Assembly: GCA_017478205.1 (NCBI GenBank)
Contig: JAFVDZ010000064.1
Location: 1-57,576 of the forward strand
Direction: 5' to 3'
Length of the DNA: 57,576 nt
From: Spirochaetales bacterium
GTDB taxonomy: Bacteria > Spirochaetota > Spirochaetia > Sphaerochaetales > Sphaerochaetaceae
Under the pieces are notes generated by a model. It did not search any database, was not told the DNA's origin, and saw only the letters and a list, made by a program, of their open reading frames with translations. A program made the position numbers and the translations under genes. This document shows, one piece after another, positions 8,331-16,716 of this stretch; position 1 is the stretch's first letter; every line of letters starts with the position of its first letter.

Positions 8331-9067
8331 CAGATACCCTCATTGAGAAAGTCATCACCGAAGTATATCCTTCTTGCTTCCTCGTTCTTTATGAGTTCGT
8401 CTCGGGAGCCAGATGCGAGGATTGTGCCGTTATTCATGATGTAGGAGCAGTTCGTTATTGCCAGTGTATCTCTGACATTGTGGTCTGTGATGAGGATACC
8501 GATTCCATTGTCAGCAAGCTGTCTTACTATCTGCTTGATTTCATATACAGCCTTTGGATCGATGCCTGCAAATGGCTCATCGAGCAGAAGGAAGTGTGGG
8601 TTAGTTACAAGTGAGCGGGCAATTTCAGTTCTTCTTCTTTCTCCACCTGAAAGTGTATAGCCATATTGGTTTCTGACCTTTGTGATGCCAAACTCAACCA
8701 TAAGTTTCTCGACAAGGTCCTTCTTTTCTCCTCTGGAAAGATCTCTTCTTGTCTCTGCAATCATTTTCAGGTTCTGAACGACTGTGAGTTTTCTGAAGAT
8801 TGATGATTCCTGTGGAAGATATCCCAGGCCAAGACGGCTTCTCTTGTACATTGGCATATTTGTTATATTCTTTCCATTGAGGATTATCTTTCCTCCATTT
8901 GCCTTTATGAAGCCGACTATCATATAGAAGGTTGTTGTCTTGCCAGCACCATTTGGTCCCAAGAGTCCTGTTATGGTGCCACTTTCCATTGAAAAGGAGA
9001 TTCCTTTTACAACCTGGCGCTTTCCATAGAAGCGTGAGAGATTTTCAATCTGGAGTATATCAGCCAT
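8330..9067 (-). CDS. lptB: LPS export ABC transporter ATP-binding protein LptB
   Basis: LptB energises extraction of lipopolysaccharide from the inner membrane with LptFG. The 245 residues show Walker A GPNGAGKTT, the Q-loop YLPQESSIFRKLTV typical of LptB (SIFRKLTV), the signature LSGGERRRTEIAR, Walker B FLLLDEPFAGIDP and the switch histidine in ILITDHNVRDTL. It overlaps lptA by 8 nt. LptF and LptG are not in the window. Presence of the Lpt genes supports an outer membrane carrying LPS or a related glycolipid. Confidence 0.96.
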   Translation of the reverse strand: MADILQIENLSRFYGKRQVVKGISFSMESGTITGLLGPNGAGKTTTFYMIVGFIKANGGKIILNGKNITNMPMYKRSRLGLGYLPQESSIFRKLTVVQNLKMIAETRRDLSRGEKKDLVEKLMVEFGITKVRNQYGYTLSGGERRRTEIARSLVTNPHFLLLDEPFAGIDPKAVYEIKQIVRQLADNGIGILITDHNVRDTLAITNCSYIMNNGTILASGSRDELIKNEEARRIYFGDDFLNEGI

Positions 9068-9680
9068 GGACAGTGCCCTCTATTCTTCCATCGAGTTTGA
9101 TTTCACTCTTGTCTATGTCGACTGTGATAAGCTGTGCCTTGTAGACATCTCCCTTCCAGGAGACATTTGCTCCACCAGCCAATGTCAGTCTATTGGTATC
9201 TCTATTAAAGGTGACGCTTTCAGCTTCACCTGTCAGGATTCCATCATCTGTGTTGGAAACGAGACGAACCCTCATCTCCATGACAAGTTCTTTCTTGTCA
9301 AGGTCGTAGGCAAGAGATGCTGTGCTTGCTTCAAGCTCATTCTTTCTGTCACTTATCTCGCACCATGATGTTATTATCAGCCTCTCTTCCTTTCTGTCGT
9401 AGAAGAGCTTATCTGTTCTCATCAGAAATCCTTCTTCTGGGTCCTCGATGCTAATATTTCCACTACAGAGAACGTTTTCATAATTTTCCCCAGAGAGTGT
9501 GATGGAATCAGCACGGATTGTTATCGAACCAACGCTGACGATAGCTTTCTGTGAAAGTTGAAGCTCCCTCTTTCCTGAGTTCATTACAGCTTTCGAGTAT
9601 CCACCTGAGAAGGTTATATCGTCTGCAAAGAGCGAAAGGGAGATGAATAGCATGAGAAGAATCAATAGTTTATTTTTCAT
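9060..9680 (-). CDS. lptA: LptA/OstA-like periplasmic LPS transport protein
   Basis: This 206-residue protein has an N-terminal signal peptide (MKNKLLILLMLFISLSLFA, cleavage after LFA) and an OstA-type beta-jellyroll. The repeated strands show the pattern of alternating short hydrophobic segments, for example SITIRADSITLSGENYENVL, SNTDDGILTGEAESVTFN and YKAQLITVDIDKSEIKLDG. LptA forms the periplasmic bridge for LPS between LptC and LptD. The sequence is divergent, and the assignment leans on fold pattern and the lptC-lptA-lptB order. It overlaps lptC by 11 nt and lptB by 8 nt. Confidence 0.85.
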   Translation of the reverse strand: MKNKLLILLMLFISLSLFADDITFSGGYSKAVMNSGKRELQLSQKAIVSVGSITIRADSITLSGENYENVLCSGNISIEDPEEGFLMRTDKLFYDRKEERLIITSWCEISDRKNELEASTASLAYDLDKKELVMEMRVRLVSNTDDGILTGEAESVTFNRDTNRLTLAGGANVSWKGDVYKAQLITVDIDKSEIKLDGRIEGTVHG

Positions 9681-10203
9681 ACATCGCTCCCTTTATGATA
9701 CTTTGCATCTCAAGTGTCATCGAATTGAGATTGGCTTCAAGTCCTATCCCCTCGAAGTATCCATCTTCGAGGTGGATCACAACACTTCCTTCGGCCTTTA
9801 TTGTGCTGTTGTCTGTGTCGAGCAGGATGCTTTCTGCCTCGATTTCCATTTTATCATCTTCCTTTATCAGATGAACACCATCCATGAGGTTGCAGATCAT
9901 GTTTTTTGTGTCAATTTCTCCGCTTCCTGCTCGACCTGTTATTATTACATTCCCATCGCTATCACTCTGTGTAAGCTCAAGGTCTTTAACAATGACTCGG
10001 TTATCACTATCGAACCATTTGATGTTGCCAGCTGAGATCTTTATAGGATCTTTTCCTTCTCTTCCTAGTGTGAGCACAGCTCTATTGAAGTCGACATCTG
10101 CAAGTGCAAGGTCGTCGACATGGAGAGACGGTGCGTTATCATCTAGCTTGAAGCAGGATGTGAACAGAAGTGTTATGATCAACAAAGGGAGCAGTAGTTT
10201 CAC
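9670..10203 (-). CDS. lptC: LptC-like LPS export protein, predicted lipoprotein
   Basis: This 177-residue protein starts with a short hydrophobic segment ending in LLFTSC, a lipobox. It would therefore be lipid-anchored rather than held by the transmembrane helix usual for enterobacterial LptC. The rest shows an OstA/LptC-type strand series (NRVIVKDLELTQSDSDGNVI, MEIEAESILLDTDNSTIKAE). Family similarity is weak, but the position directly before lptA and lptB, with overlapping coding regions, supports the call. The start follows the RseC-like gene with no gap. Confidence 0.75.
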   Translation of the reverse strand: MKLLLPLLIITLLFTSCFKLDDNAPSLHVDDLALADVDFNRAVLTLGREGKDPIKISAGNIKWFDSDNRVIVKDLELTQSDSDGNVIITGRAGSGEIDTKNMICNLMDGVHLIKEDDKMEIEAESILLDTDNSTIKAEGSVVIHLEDGYFEGIGLEANLNSMTLEMQSIIKGAMYEK

Positions 10204-10599
10204 CTAGAGTTTTTCCTCAACCTCTGGAAGATAGGATTTCTTGGTATATCTGAAGTAAAGATAACCAAAAAGAAAACCGATAAAGAGACCTACAGCGCCA
10301 AAAAGGAACTGCATCGGCTCTGAAAGCTTCAAATAGTAGCCTGTGATCATGCCGATTATCAGAAGAGATAGTGGTAGAGCGAGGCTTATCAAGGTTGCTA
10401 TGACAGTTTTCTTACTGTCCATATCGACTCTTACCTTGTCTCCAACCTGCAGCTCTTCCTCTGTTTTATTTAGGATTTCGAAGATGCTGTCAGTGCTTCT
10501 ACAAAAGAAGGAGCCCTTACAACCTTCACAGGCTCTCTTGTCGCAACCTGCTGTGATCTTCCCATCCTCTATATTTCTTATCGTTACTTCTTGCTTCAT
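10204..10599 (-). CDS. RseC/MucC-family membrane protein
   Basis: This 131-residue protein has the RseC layout: an N-terminal beta domain with a cysteine cluster (GCDKRACEGCKGSFFC, residues about 18-33), a segment VGDKVRVDM, then two transmembrane helices around residues 65-112. Family members sit in sigma-E regulation and in Rsx/SoxR-reducing systems, and the cysteines may hold a metal or redox centre. No rsx or rpoE gene is nearby, so the role is open. It overlaps the YmdB-like gene by 4 nt and abuts lptC. Confidence 0.8.
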   Translation of the reverse strand: MKQEVTIRNIEDGKITAGCDKRACEGCKGSFFCRSTDSIFEILNKTEEELQVGDKVRVDMDSKKTVIATLISLALPLSLLIIGMITGYYLKLSEPMQFLFGAVGLFIGFLFGYLYFRYTKKSYLPEVEEKL

Positions 10600-11411
10600 C
10601 TCACATCTCCCTCCGGCTTCTTTACATCCACACTCTCTCTGAATGCTTCGATAGAAAGTGCCTTTCCTGTTTCTTCATCAACAGTTACTGCAGCACCTTG
10701 AAGCTCGCACATCTCCCAAGCTTCATGGCTCCTTTCAGGTAGTGCAGTCATAAGCTTCTTGATCTCGAACTCCGGGTTGAAGCCTCCTGCACTCATTATA
10801 GAGCCACAGCGTCCAACATCACTCATGAAGGCAGTTCCCTTTGCCATTACATGAGCATCAGCTGTGATGGCCTTTGTATGGGTCCCTATCAAAGCTGAAA
10901 TCCTGCCATCTAGATAGTGGGCAAGCGTTGCACTCTCTGCTGTAGTTCCTGAATGGAACTGCACTAAGATGACATCTGAATCCTTCTTGAGTATATCTGT
11001 CAGGTAATCCATGAATGTAAGGGGATTCTGCATGCTGAATCTGAAACCTGATGAGGAGATCAGATTGACAACAGCAACTTTCTTATCCTTTATTGTGAGT
11101 ATCCTATATCCCTTTCCTGGACTTGTTGGTGGAAGGTTAGCAGGCCTCAAGATGTTTCCATTCTTTGGCAGTACTTCTACGAGATCTGCCTTGAAGAAAA
11201 GTTTCTCTCCGCCAGTCAATATATCAATTCCCATCTTGAAAAGCTGCACAGAGTGCTGACGGCCAAGGCCAAAGCCATTGGTTGTTCCTTCTGCGTTTGC
11301 TATGACGAGGTCGGCACTGTAGCGCTCCTTGAGACTCTTGAGTCCCAACTTGATGCTCTGAATTCCAGCCCTTCCTACAATTTCTCCAAGGAAAAGAATC
11401 TTAATGCTCAT
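10596..11411 (-). CDS. YmdB-like metallophosphoesterase with a degenerate metal site
   Basis: The YmdB family are 2',3'-cyclic nucleotide phosphodiesterases with two metals. This 271-residue protein aligns along its length (LFLGEIVGRAG, ILRPANLPPTSPGKGYRIL, GTHTKAITAD), but many ligands differ. The first Asp is Glu10, the Asn after Glu41 is Gly42, the Asn-His pair is Gly68-Glu69, and the last His is Lys180. Glu41, His153 and His178 remain. Catalysis as in Bacillus YmdB looks unlikely, and a regulatory or altered-metal role is possible. I start at ATG 11411, because the longer reading from a TTG at 11441 adds residues not found in the family. No clear ribosome site is visible for either. Confidence 0.8.
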   Translation of the reverse strand: MSIKILFLGEIVGRAGIQSIKLGLKSLKERYSADLVIANAEGTTNGFGLGRQHSVQLFKMGIDILTGGEKLFFKADLVEVLPKNGNILRPANLPPTSPGKGYRILTIKDKKVAVVNLISSSGFRFSMQNPLTFMDYLTDILKKDSDVILVQFHSGTTAESATLAHYLDGRISALIGTHTKAITADAHVMAKGTAFMSDVGRCGSIMSAGGFNPEFEIKKLMTALPERSHEAWEMCELQGAAVTVDEETGKALSIEAFRESVDVKKPEGDVR

Positions 11412-11459
11412 ACATGCTAAGAATAATTGCATTTTGGGCAAAGGGCAATTGGATTGCCT

Positions 11460-12617
11460 TTATTTCTTTACGTACCTGATAGCAAGAACATATGAAAGTA
11501 GGGCCGAGAGGAGAGAGATGAGGGAAACTGTGAGGTATGCTGTTTTGAAACCACTTTGCTGGACGATGGAGCCAACCATAACAGGGCCCGATGCCATTCC
11601 AAGTCCGTAGATTGCCTGATAGAAACCCATCGCTGTCGACTGCTTTTCCTGTGGCGTGTGGCTAACTATGATCGCCATGAGCATAGAGACAAGGATAAGG
11701 TTTCCAATGCCTGCTAAGAGTTCTGAAATATAGATAGTCTTAACATCTATGGAGATTGCTACAATGAGTGCGCTTAGTGAGAGGAGGGCAAAGCCAAGAA
11801 ACAGTGAAAGAGCTGTTGAGATGCGGTTTAGGATTCTCTTTGCAAGGTATGGGGCACTTATTACCTGAATCGATGTATAGAGCAGCGTTGTTATTCCTAT
11901 TTCCAATGCACTTGCACCAAGATTCTTGGCCACAGCGCTTGTAAATGAAAAGACTGTTGCCTGTGTGTACCCCTGCAAGATGATTCCGAATAGTGATGCA
12001 ACTATTATAGCGGGGTTTGTGATTACAGAAGTGATGTGCTCTATCTTGAAACTCTCTCTCTTCAACTGTATTGGCTTTAAATTCAAGGCAAGGATAAGGG
12101 CAATGAGACCCGTGATGAAGGAACACACTAAAGGCATTCTGTAGCCATACAGCTTTGCGGTTATGAGTCCAAGGAAGAAAGCTAAGAGCTTACCTGCATT
12201 ATTGAATGCATTTACATTCGTCATAGCAGTCACAGCTTCACTTTCCTTGTAGTAGGCATTGTAGAGGACTGAGAATGCAAGCCAAGTTGAGGCTGCGATG
12301 CCTGCAAGCATCCTGAAAAACAGGATTGATGGAACACTTTTAGCAAAGATCAGGCCAAAGGAAGAAAGTGTTGTGAAACCTGTTCCTATCAAGATTGTGG
12401 CCTTGTAGGAGCTTTTCATATCTGTAATTATCCCCATCGGGATTCTCACAATAAGTTGTGTAAAGCCATAGATTCCTGTAACTATACCAATCATTGTGGC
12501 TGTAAAACCAAGTGTGGAAAGGTATGGAGCATAATAGGGCACGTGAGCATATTCACTTGCCCAGAAGAAGATTATCGTGAGGCTCAATATCTTAAGAGAA
12601 CGTTCTGTCTTGTTCAT
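11460..12617 (-). CDS. Major facilitator superfamily transporter
   Basis: This 385-residue protein has twelve predicted helices. The MFS A-motif between helices 2 and 3 is present in relaxed form as RIPMGIITDMKSSYK, and the N- and C-halves are of equal length. Loop features such as GFYQAIYGLGMASGPVMVG resemble drug/solute exporters of the YfcJ/SetA type. The substrate cannot be predicted. It overlaps the upstream AEC carrier by 4 nt and is followed after 48 nt by the YmdB-like gene, so it belongs to the long minus-strand operon. Confidence 0.88.
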   Translation of the reverse strand: MNKTERSLKILSLTIIFFWASEYAHVPYYAPYLSTLGFTATMIGIVTGIYGFTQLIVRIPMGIITDMKSSYKATILIGTGFTTLSSFGLIFAKSVPSILFFRMLAGIAASTWLAFSVLYNAYYKESEAVTAMTNVNAFNNAGKLLAFFLGLITAKLYGYRMPLVCSFITGLIALILALNLKPIQLKRESFKIEHITSVITNPAIIVASLFGIILQGYTQATVFSFTSAVAKNLGASALEIGITTLLYTSIQVISAPYLAKRILNRISTALSLFLGFALLSLSALIVAISIDVKTIYISELLAGIGNLILVSMLMAIIVSHTPQEKQSTAMGFYQAIYGLGMASGPVMVGSIVQQSGFKTAYLTVSLISLLSALLSYVLAIRYVKK

Positions 12618-13627
12618 ATCATTCCAAGGGCTCTGAAGACCACTGCCATAGTAAATACTGTGAACATACTGAAGATGCAGGTCCAGACAACAATCTGTCC
12701 TGCGAGAGTTTCATCTGCATCCATTTCAGAGGCCATTGCGGCACTTGAGACCGCAATTGGAGCTCCAAAGGCTGCGATGAAGACTCCCATGTAGGTTGCA
12801 TTGAGTTCAAGGTAGCCATAGTGATGTGCAATAAAGACAACACTAAAGCCGATTGCCGGGGCCATGATAAGGCGCATGATAGTGCCTGCAATGAGTTCCT
12901 TCTTGAAGGCTGGGACATCTGAAATCTCAAACTGACCACCAAGTGCGATAAGGCAGAGCGGGGTTCCTATTCTGCTTAGGTAGTTAAGTGAAGTGTAGAT
13001 CCACTTGAGATTGTGTCTGATCGTAAAGATTGGCATTCCACTGTTATCAGTAGGAATAAGACTCCTAATAAAGAGACAGAGAAGACCTGCAACGATACCC
13101 TGTATCAATGGATTTCTTACGATGCTCATCATTATGCTCTTTAGATCGAAGTGCGGTTTCTTTGAGTAGATAGCGAGAAACAGCACAGAGACAATGTTGA
13201 AGTAGAAGATGGTTGGTGCCTGTGCTGCTGCAGCAACAGAAAGTGCTTCTACTCCTACTAGGCCTTCGACTAGAGGTAATCCAATGATTGCAAAGTTCGA
13301 TCTGAAACCTGCCTGGATAAGGACACCTTTTCTTTCTTTTCTATCTGTGAAGATGTTGGATAATACAAACGATACTGCTGTGATTATCAATATCGCACCC
13401 ATCAAGACGATATAGAAGTTCAAGCCGATGTCGCTAAGGCTATCGAGTGAATAGATATTCAGGAAGGCCATTGGCGCAAAGCAATAATTGAAAGCAAAAC
13501 GGTTCGTCTGTTTGAAGAAGGTTTCTGGAAAGACCTTCTTGACCTTTAGCATGTAACCAATGAGAACAAGAATCAGGATTGGTGCTACTGCGTTGAATGC
13601 GTATGAAAAGATTCCATACCAGTTCAT
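12614..13627 (-). CDS. AEC family transporter (second copy)
   Basis: This 337-residue membrane carrier of the AEC family opens with a helix containing APILILVLIGYMLK and then KQTNRFAFNYCFAPMAFLNI, which is the conserved N-terminal break. A Gly-rich helix pair (GFRSNFAIIGLPLVEGLVG) in the first half and FIAAFGAPIAVSSAAMASEM in the second are typical. It differs clearly from the carrier at 4088-5011, so this is not a recent duplication. It overlaps both neighbours by 4 nt, indicating translational coupling with the flavin-binding protein and the MFS carrier. Confidence 0.87.
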   Translation of the reverse strand: MNWYGIFSYAFNAVAPILILVLIGYMLKVKKVFPETFFKQTNRFAFNYCFAPMAFLNIYSLDSLSDIGLNFYIVLMGAILIITAVSFVLSNIFTDRKERKGVLIQAGFRSNFAIIGLPLVEGLVGVEALSVAAAAQAPTIFYFNIVSVLFLAIYSKKPHFDLKSIMMSIVRNPLIQGIVAGLLCLFIRSLIPTDNSGMPIFTIRHNLKWIYTSLNYLSRIGTPLCLIALGGQFEISDVPAFKKELIAGTIMRLIMAPAIGFSVVFIAHHYGYLELNATYMGVFIAAFGAPIAVSSAAMASEMDADETLAGQIVVWTCIFSMFTVFTMAVVFRALGMI

Positions 13628-14121
13628 ACGTCTGGGCCACCGTTGAGTGGATTTGCTTTTCCTGTCATTGAGATTACATCAAGGCGGAAGATTGCAGTTC
13701 TTTCAACCATAGCTTTATTGTAGTCAAAACCTTTTGTCTCCTTGTAGCGACCAAGGATTATGTCTTCGATTACTCTGACCTTTTCCTCTCCTTCGATCGC
13801 TGTGACTGTAGCTTCTCCCATTACACTTTTATATCGTGTTGTAATATCGTGGTGCTCAGGAAGTATATCCATCTTGATGTTAACATCCATCTCGAATGAG
13901 CAATATGGGTTAGCTGTCAGAAGCTCATACTTCCTTCCAGCCATGGCTCCATGGATATAGAAAGAAACTTTCTTGTTTTCTCTATCAACAGTATAGGAAA
14001 AATTCAATGGAACGATGTATGGAAAGTTTCCTGCAGCCATTCCGATTCTGATAATTGGACACTCATCTATGATTTCGATAATCTTGTCAAAATCTGTAAC
14101 TTCTCTATCTTTTCTTCTCAT
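13624..14121 (-). CDS. Pyridoxamine 5'-phosphate oxidase-fold flavin-binding protein (NimA-like)
   Basis: This 165-residue split-barrel protein has the N-terminal RRKDREVTDFDKIIEIIDEC and IRIGMAAGNFPYIVPLNFSY typical of the NimA/5-nitroimidazole-reductase-like branch. It also has FYIHGAMAGRKYELL and a central CSFEM strand. Members bind FMN or heme, and most have no proven activity. A drug-resistance role should not be assumed. It starts at an ATG behind AGGTGA and is the first gene of the tight run leading down to rpoN. Confidence 0.82.
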   Translation of the reverse strand: MRRKDREVTDFDKIIEIIDECPIIRIGMAAGNFPYIVPLNFSYTVDRENKKVSFYIHGAMAGRKYELLTANPYCSFEMDVNIKMDILPEHHDITTRYKSVMGEATVTAIEGEEKVRVIEDIILGRYKETKGFDYNKAMVERTAIFRLDVISMTGKANPLNGGPDV

Positions 14122-14255
14122 ATTAGGTCACCTATGAGATATAGATTATCAGAAAAGTATTCACATAAAAACAAATGAATTATCTTAATTTGTTGTTTTA
14201 GGTTATTGGCTACTTACAAAGTGAACATAAATTAACTATGACAGCATAATAAATG

Positions 14256-14290
14256 AAATACCTCTCCTTTGACTATGAAGAGAGGTATTT
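14256..14290 (-). terminator. Intrinsic terminator after ridA
   Basis: A perfect 11-bp inverted repeat AAATACCTCTC/GAGAGGTATTT encloses a 13-nt loop. It starts 16 nt past the ridA stop on the minus strand and is followed by a T-rich TTTCATTTATTA. It separates ridA from the next operon. Confidence 0.7.
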
Positions 14291-14305
14291 GCAGATGATG
14301 TAAGA

Positions 14306-14674
14306 TTAGACTTCTGCGATAGCCTCGATCTCACACAAAGCACCCTTTGGGAGATCTTTGACTGCAAAGCAGCTTCTTGCTGGCTTTGATACAAAATACT
14401 TTGCATAGACAGCGTTGAAGGCTGCGAAGTCGCTGATATTTGCAAGGTAGCAGGTGGTCTTTACAACCTTATCAGCTCCGCTTCCTGCAGCTTCGAGGAT
14501 TGCAATAACATTCTTGCAGCTCTGCTCTGCCTGAGCATCAATTGAAGTTGGCATGCTGCCATCTGATGGATTTACGGGAAGCTGCCCTGATGTGAATACA
14601 AGGCCATTTGTCTCATAAGCCTGTGAGTATGGGCCTATTGCTCCTGGAGCCTTCTCTGTGTTGATGACTTTCAT
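14306..14674 (-). CDS. ridA: Enamine/imine deaminase RidA
   Basis: RidA hydrolyses reactive 2-aminoacrylate and related imines released by PLP enzymes. The 122-residue protein starts MKVINTEKAPGAIGPYSQAY and has GLVFTSGQLPVNP, a C-terminal ARSCFAVKDLPKGALCEIEA with the carboxylate-binding Arg, and the terminal Glu of the active site. Length matches the trimeric family. It has its own terminator and appears monocistronic, with a ribosome site AGGAAAGGA upstream of the ATG. Confidence 0.95.
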   Translation of the reverse strand: MKVINTEKAPGAIGPYSQAYETNGLVFTSGQLPVNPSDGSMPTSIDAQAEQSCKNVIAILEAAGSGADKVVKTTCYLANISDFAAFNAVYAKYFVSKPARSCFAVKDLPKGALCEIEAIAEV

Positions 14675-16146
14675 TCTTTGTCCATTCCTTTCCTAAATTA
14701 AGGTAGTCAATTGCGAACTGTGCAAGAAGAACAATTATCCTTCATGGCACACATTTTTATCCATCGTGGATTTAGGTTAATGAAGATGATAGACCAAAAT
14801 TATAGTCCTACAAGCTTTCATCTGCCTTTAGAAACCCAAGTACCTCTTAAGATAACATAAACATCATCTCCTGTCATCGTAGGTATTTGCATCAATTAAG
14901 GTCCTCATAAAGATGATGAAGTTGGTGAGAGATCTGATATGACACACAGGATAAGAAATTGATAAAGTGCCTAAATCTAATATGTGAATACAATTCCAAA
15001 AACGGAATTAAATAATTTAGTTATAATATTTACAACAAGCCTAGGATGCAGTAAGTATCTTTAATGCAGTTGCAAGTTGGTTTGTTTTCCTAGTTGTACA
15101 TATGCGTGATTCAATTAAGACAAGAGAGAAGGCCCCTATAATATATAGAAGAAGGCTTAATGCTTGGTGCGACATTTGGTGATATTGGTGGCTCGATGAT
15201 TTTGTGCTTATCAATATTGGGAAGATTGTTAGATGGTCGCTATCAAATGAAGAGAAGTAGTCATGCAATACTTTATGAAATGGAATATCTATGCTGTTGG
15301 GTAGCAACATGAACTTAAGATGAGTGCAAGGTGCAGAAGGAAACAGTAGTGTAGATCGTCATGTCAGAAAATGTTGGTCTCGTGAAGAGGCAAAACAAAT
15401 TAGAGAAAGGATGGTATTATCCAGTAGATGACAAACTTGAAGAACATAGAAAACGATATAGGTGGAAGTATCTGTGACGGGGCATCTCAGATGTCATACA
15501 TTTCTTATGGTGATAGCATGTGTCAGTGGCGGAGGTGCGGAGGTTGTCGTTTGCATACCTTATAATAAAGACTAGAGGTACTCCGTTATCTTGATGATTA
15601 TCTACTGTCTATCTATGACGCATTGTCTGAATGGTCTATCAAATAAGCTCATCAGAAACAGCCTACTATACCAGACAAGGAGAGTGAAAAGATGGCAACT
15701 TTTCAGAAGTACTTTCTTTTCACGAGTTTTATTCAACTTCGATAAATAGACAACATGGTGAAGTATAAATGAAAATTTGATATTTAAATGTTCAGTTCTC
15801 TGAGAAATTAATGCAAAAAAAAGTTTGGTGAAAAGTTCGAAAGTGACATATCTAGAAGATGAAACTAGTTTCATAAAACAGGGGATTTTTAGATATGGAA
15901 CGATGTTTCATTTTTCAAAATTATTTGTTATTACGTAAGAAACTAAGTGCAAAAAACCCGCAAAATAAACTGAAAAATGAGGATTTCCCCAAAAAATAGC
16001 GTTTTGTAGATTTTTGAAAATAGTTTCTTAAACTTAGGTCAAAAGTGATGATTTTGGCACATTAAAATATAAAAAAAACTTGTGATATCAATTTTTCGGT
16101 TATATCATGTATTAGTGAGTGTTCTCTATGAGCACTTTAGGGTGGT
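14675..16146. other. 1.47-kb region without an intact gene
   Basis: This is the longest non-coding stretch of the window. Open frames are short and broken on both strands, and none matches a family I recognise. A plus-strand fragment near 14786-14850 reads MIDQNYSPTSFHLPLETQVP before a stop. Another near 15364-15477 reads about 38 codons beginning MSENVGLVKRQNKLEKG. These look like decayed gene pieces, possibly from a transposase, but the evidence is thin. The last 250 nt are very AT-rich and contain an inverted repeat AAGAAACTA/TAGTTTCTT (about 15938 and 16022). They also hold the promoter of the following operon. Confidence 0.5.
16080..16108 (+). promoter_or_regulatory. Predicted promoter of the ABC carbohydrate operon
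   Basis: TTGTGA (16080-16085) and TATCAT (16103-16108, five of six consensus bases) are 17 bp apart. The predicted transcript start is about 30 nt upstream of the first ATG at 16147. The surrounding DNA is very AT-rich. Confidence 0.6.
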
Positions 16147-16716
16147 ATGGCTAGACAGATAAGTTTTAATCAATATAGGACGGTAGACTTACTTTTCTTC
16201 TCTTTGATTATGACTGTCTGCGAAGCTGGGGTAGTGAAAGCTGCAACTGCATTTCCCTACCAGCCATATGTTCTGTCAGTAGTGCCTGCAGTCGTATGTA
16301 TCATGTATATGCGCTGGGGAGTGTGGGGAATCTTCCATGCCTTTCTAGGTGGAATAGTCGCATGCTACATTTCAAATGGTAATGCTGCTCAATATATGAT
16401 CTACTGCCTGGGAAACGTTTTCTCTGCAGTTTCACTTTTCTTGCTTATGAAGCTAGGAAAGGAAGATGTTAGAGAAAGTGTTGTTTGGAGCTTGTTGTAT
16501 GCCGCTCTCGTAGCGTTGCTGATGCAAGTTGGTCGAGGAATCGTATCAATGCTGCTTGGTAACTCATTTGAAGTGGCTCTGAGGTTCATCCTGACAGATA
16601 TTCTGTCTGGAGTATTCTCAGTCGTTGTTGTCTGGATTTGCAGACGTCTTGATGGGGTCTTTGAAGACCAAAAGACGTATCTGCTTAGAATAAATAGGGA
16701 AGAGGGAGGATCTTAA
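16147..16716 (+). CDS. Integral membrane protein, ECF S-component-like
   Basis: This 189-residue protein has about six predicted helices (roughly 14-36, 40-58, 60-78, 82-101, 112-136, 142-166) and a charged C-terminal tail. Size, helix number and the Ala/Gly-rich first helices recall the substrate-binding S components of ECF transporters, but I cannot assign a ligand. Its stop overlaps the start of the LplB-type permease, so it is the first gene of the ABC operon. A function as an accessory or alternative substrate-binding membrane subunit is inference. AGGG lies a few bases upstream of the ATG. Confidence 0.6.
   Translation: MARQISFNQYRTVDLLFFSLIMTVCEAGVVKAATAFPYQPYVLSVVPAVVCIMYMRWGVWGIFHAFLGGIVACYISNGNAAQYMIYCLGNVFSAVSLFLLMKLGKEDVRESVVWSLLYAALVALLMQVGRGIVSMLLGNSFEVALRFILTDILSGVFSVVVVWICRRLDGVFEDQKTYLLRINREEGGS

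Noticed and set aside
13624-14121. Nitroimidazole resistance gene
   Set aside because: The NimA-like fold is shared by many flavin or heme proteins of unknown role. Resistance cannot be inferred.
14786-15874. Possible transposase relic in the gene-free stretch
   Set aside because: Only short fragments can be read, frames do not join, and no terminal inverted repeats or target duplications were found. I report the region but not an insertion sequence.
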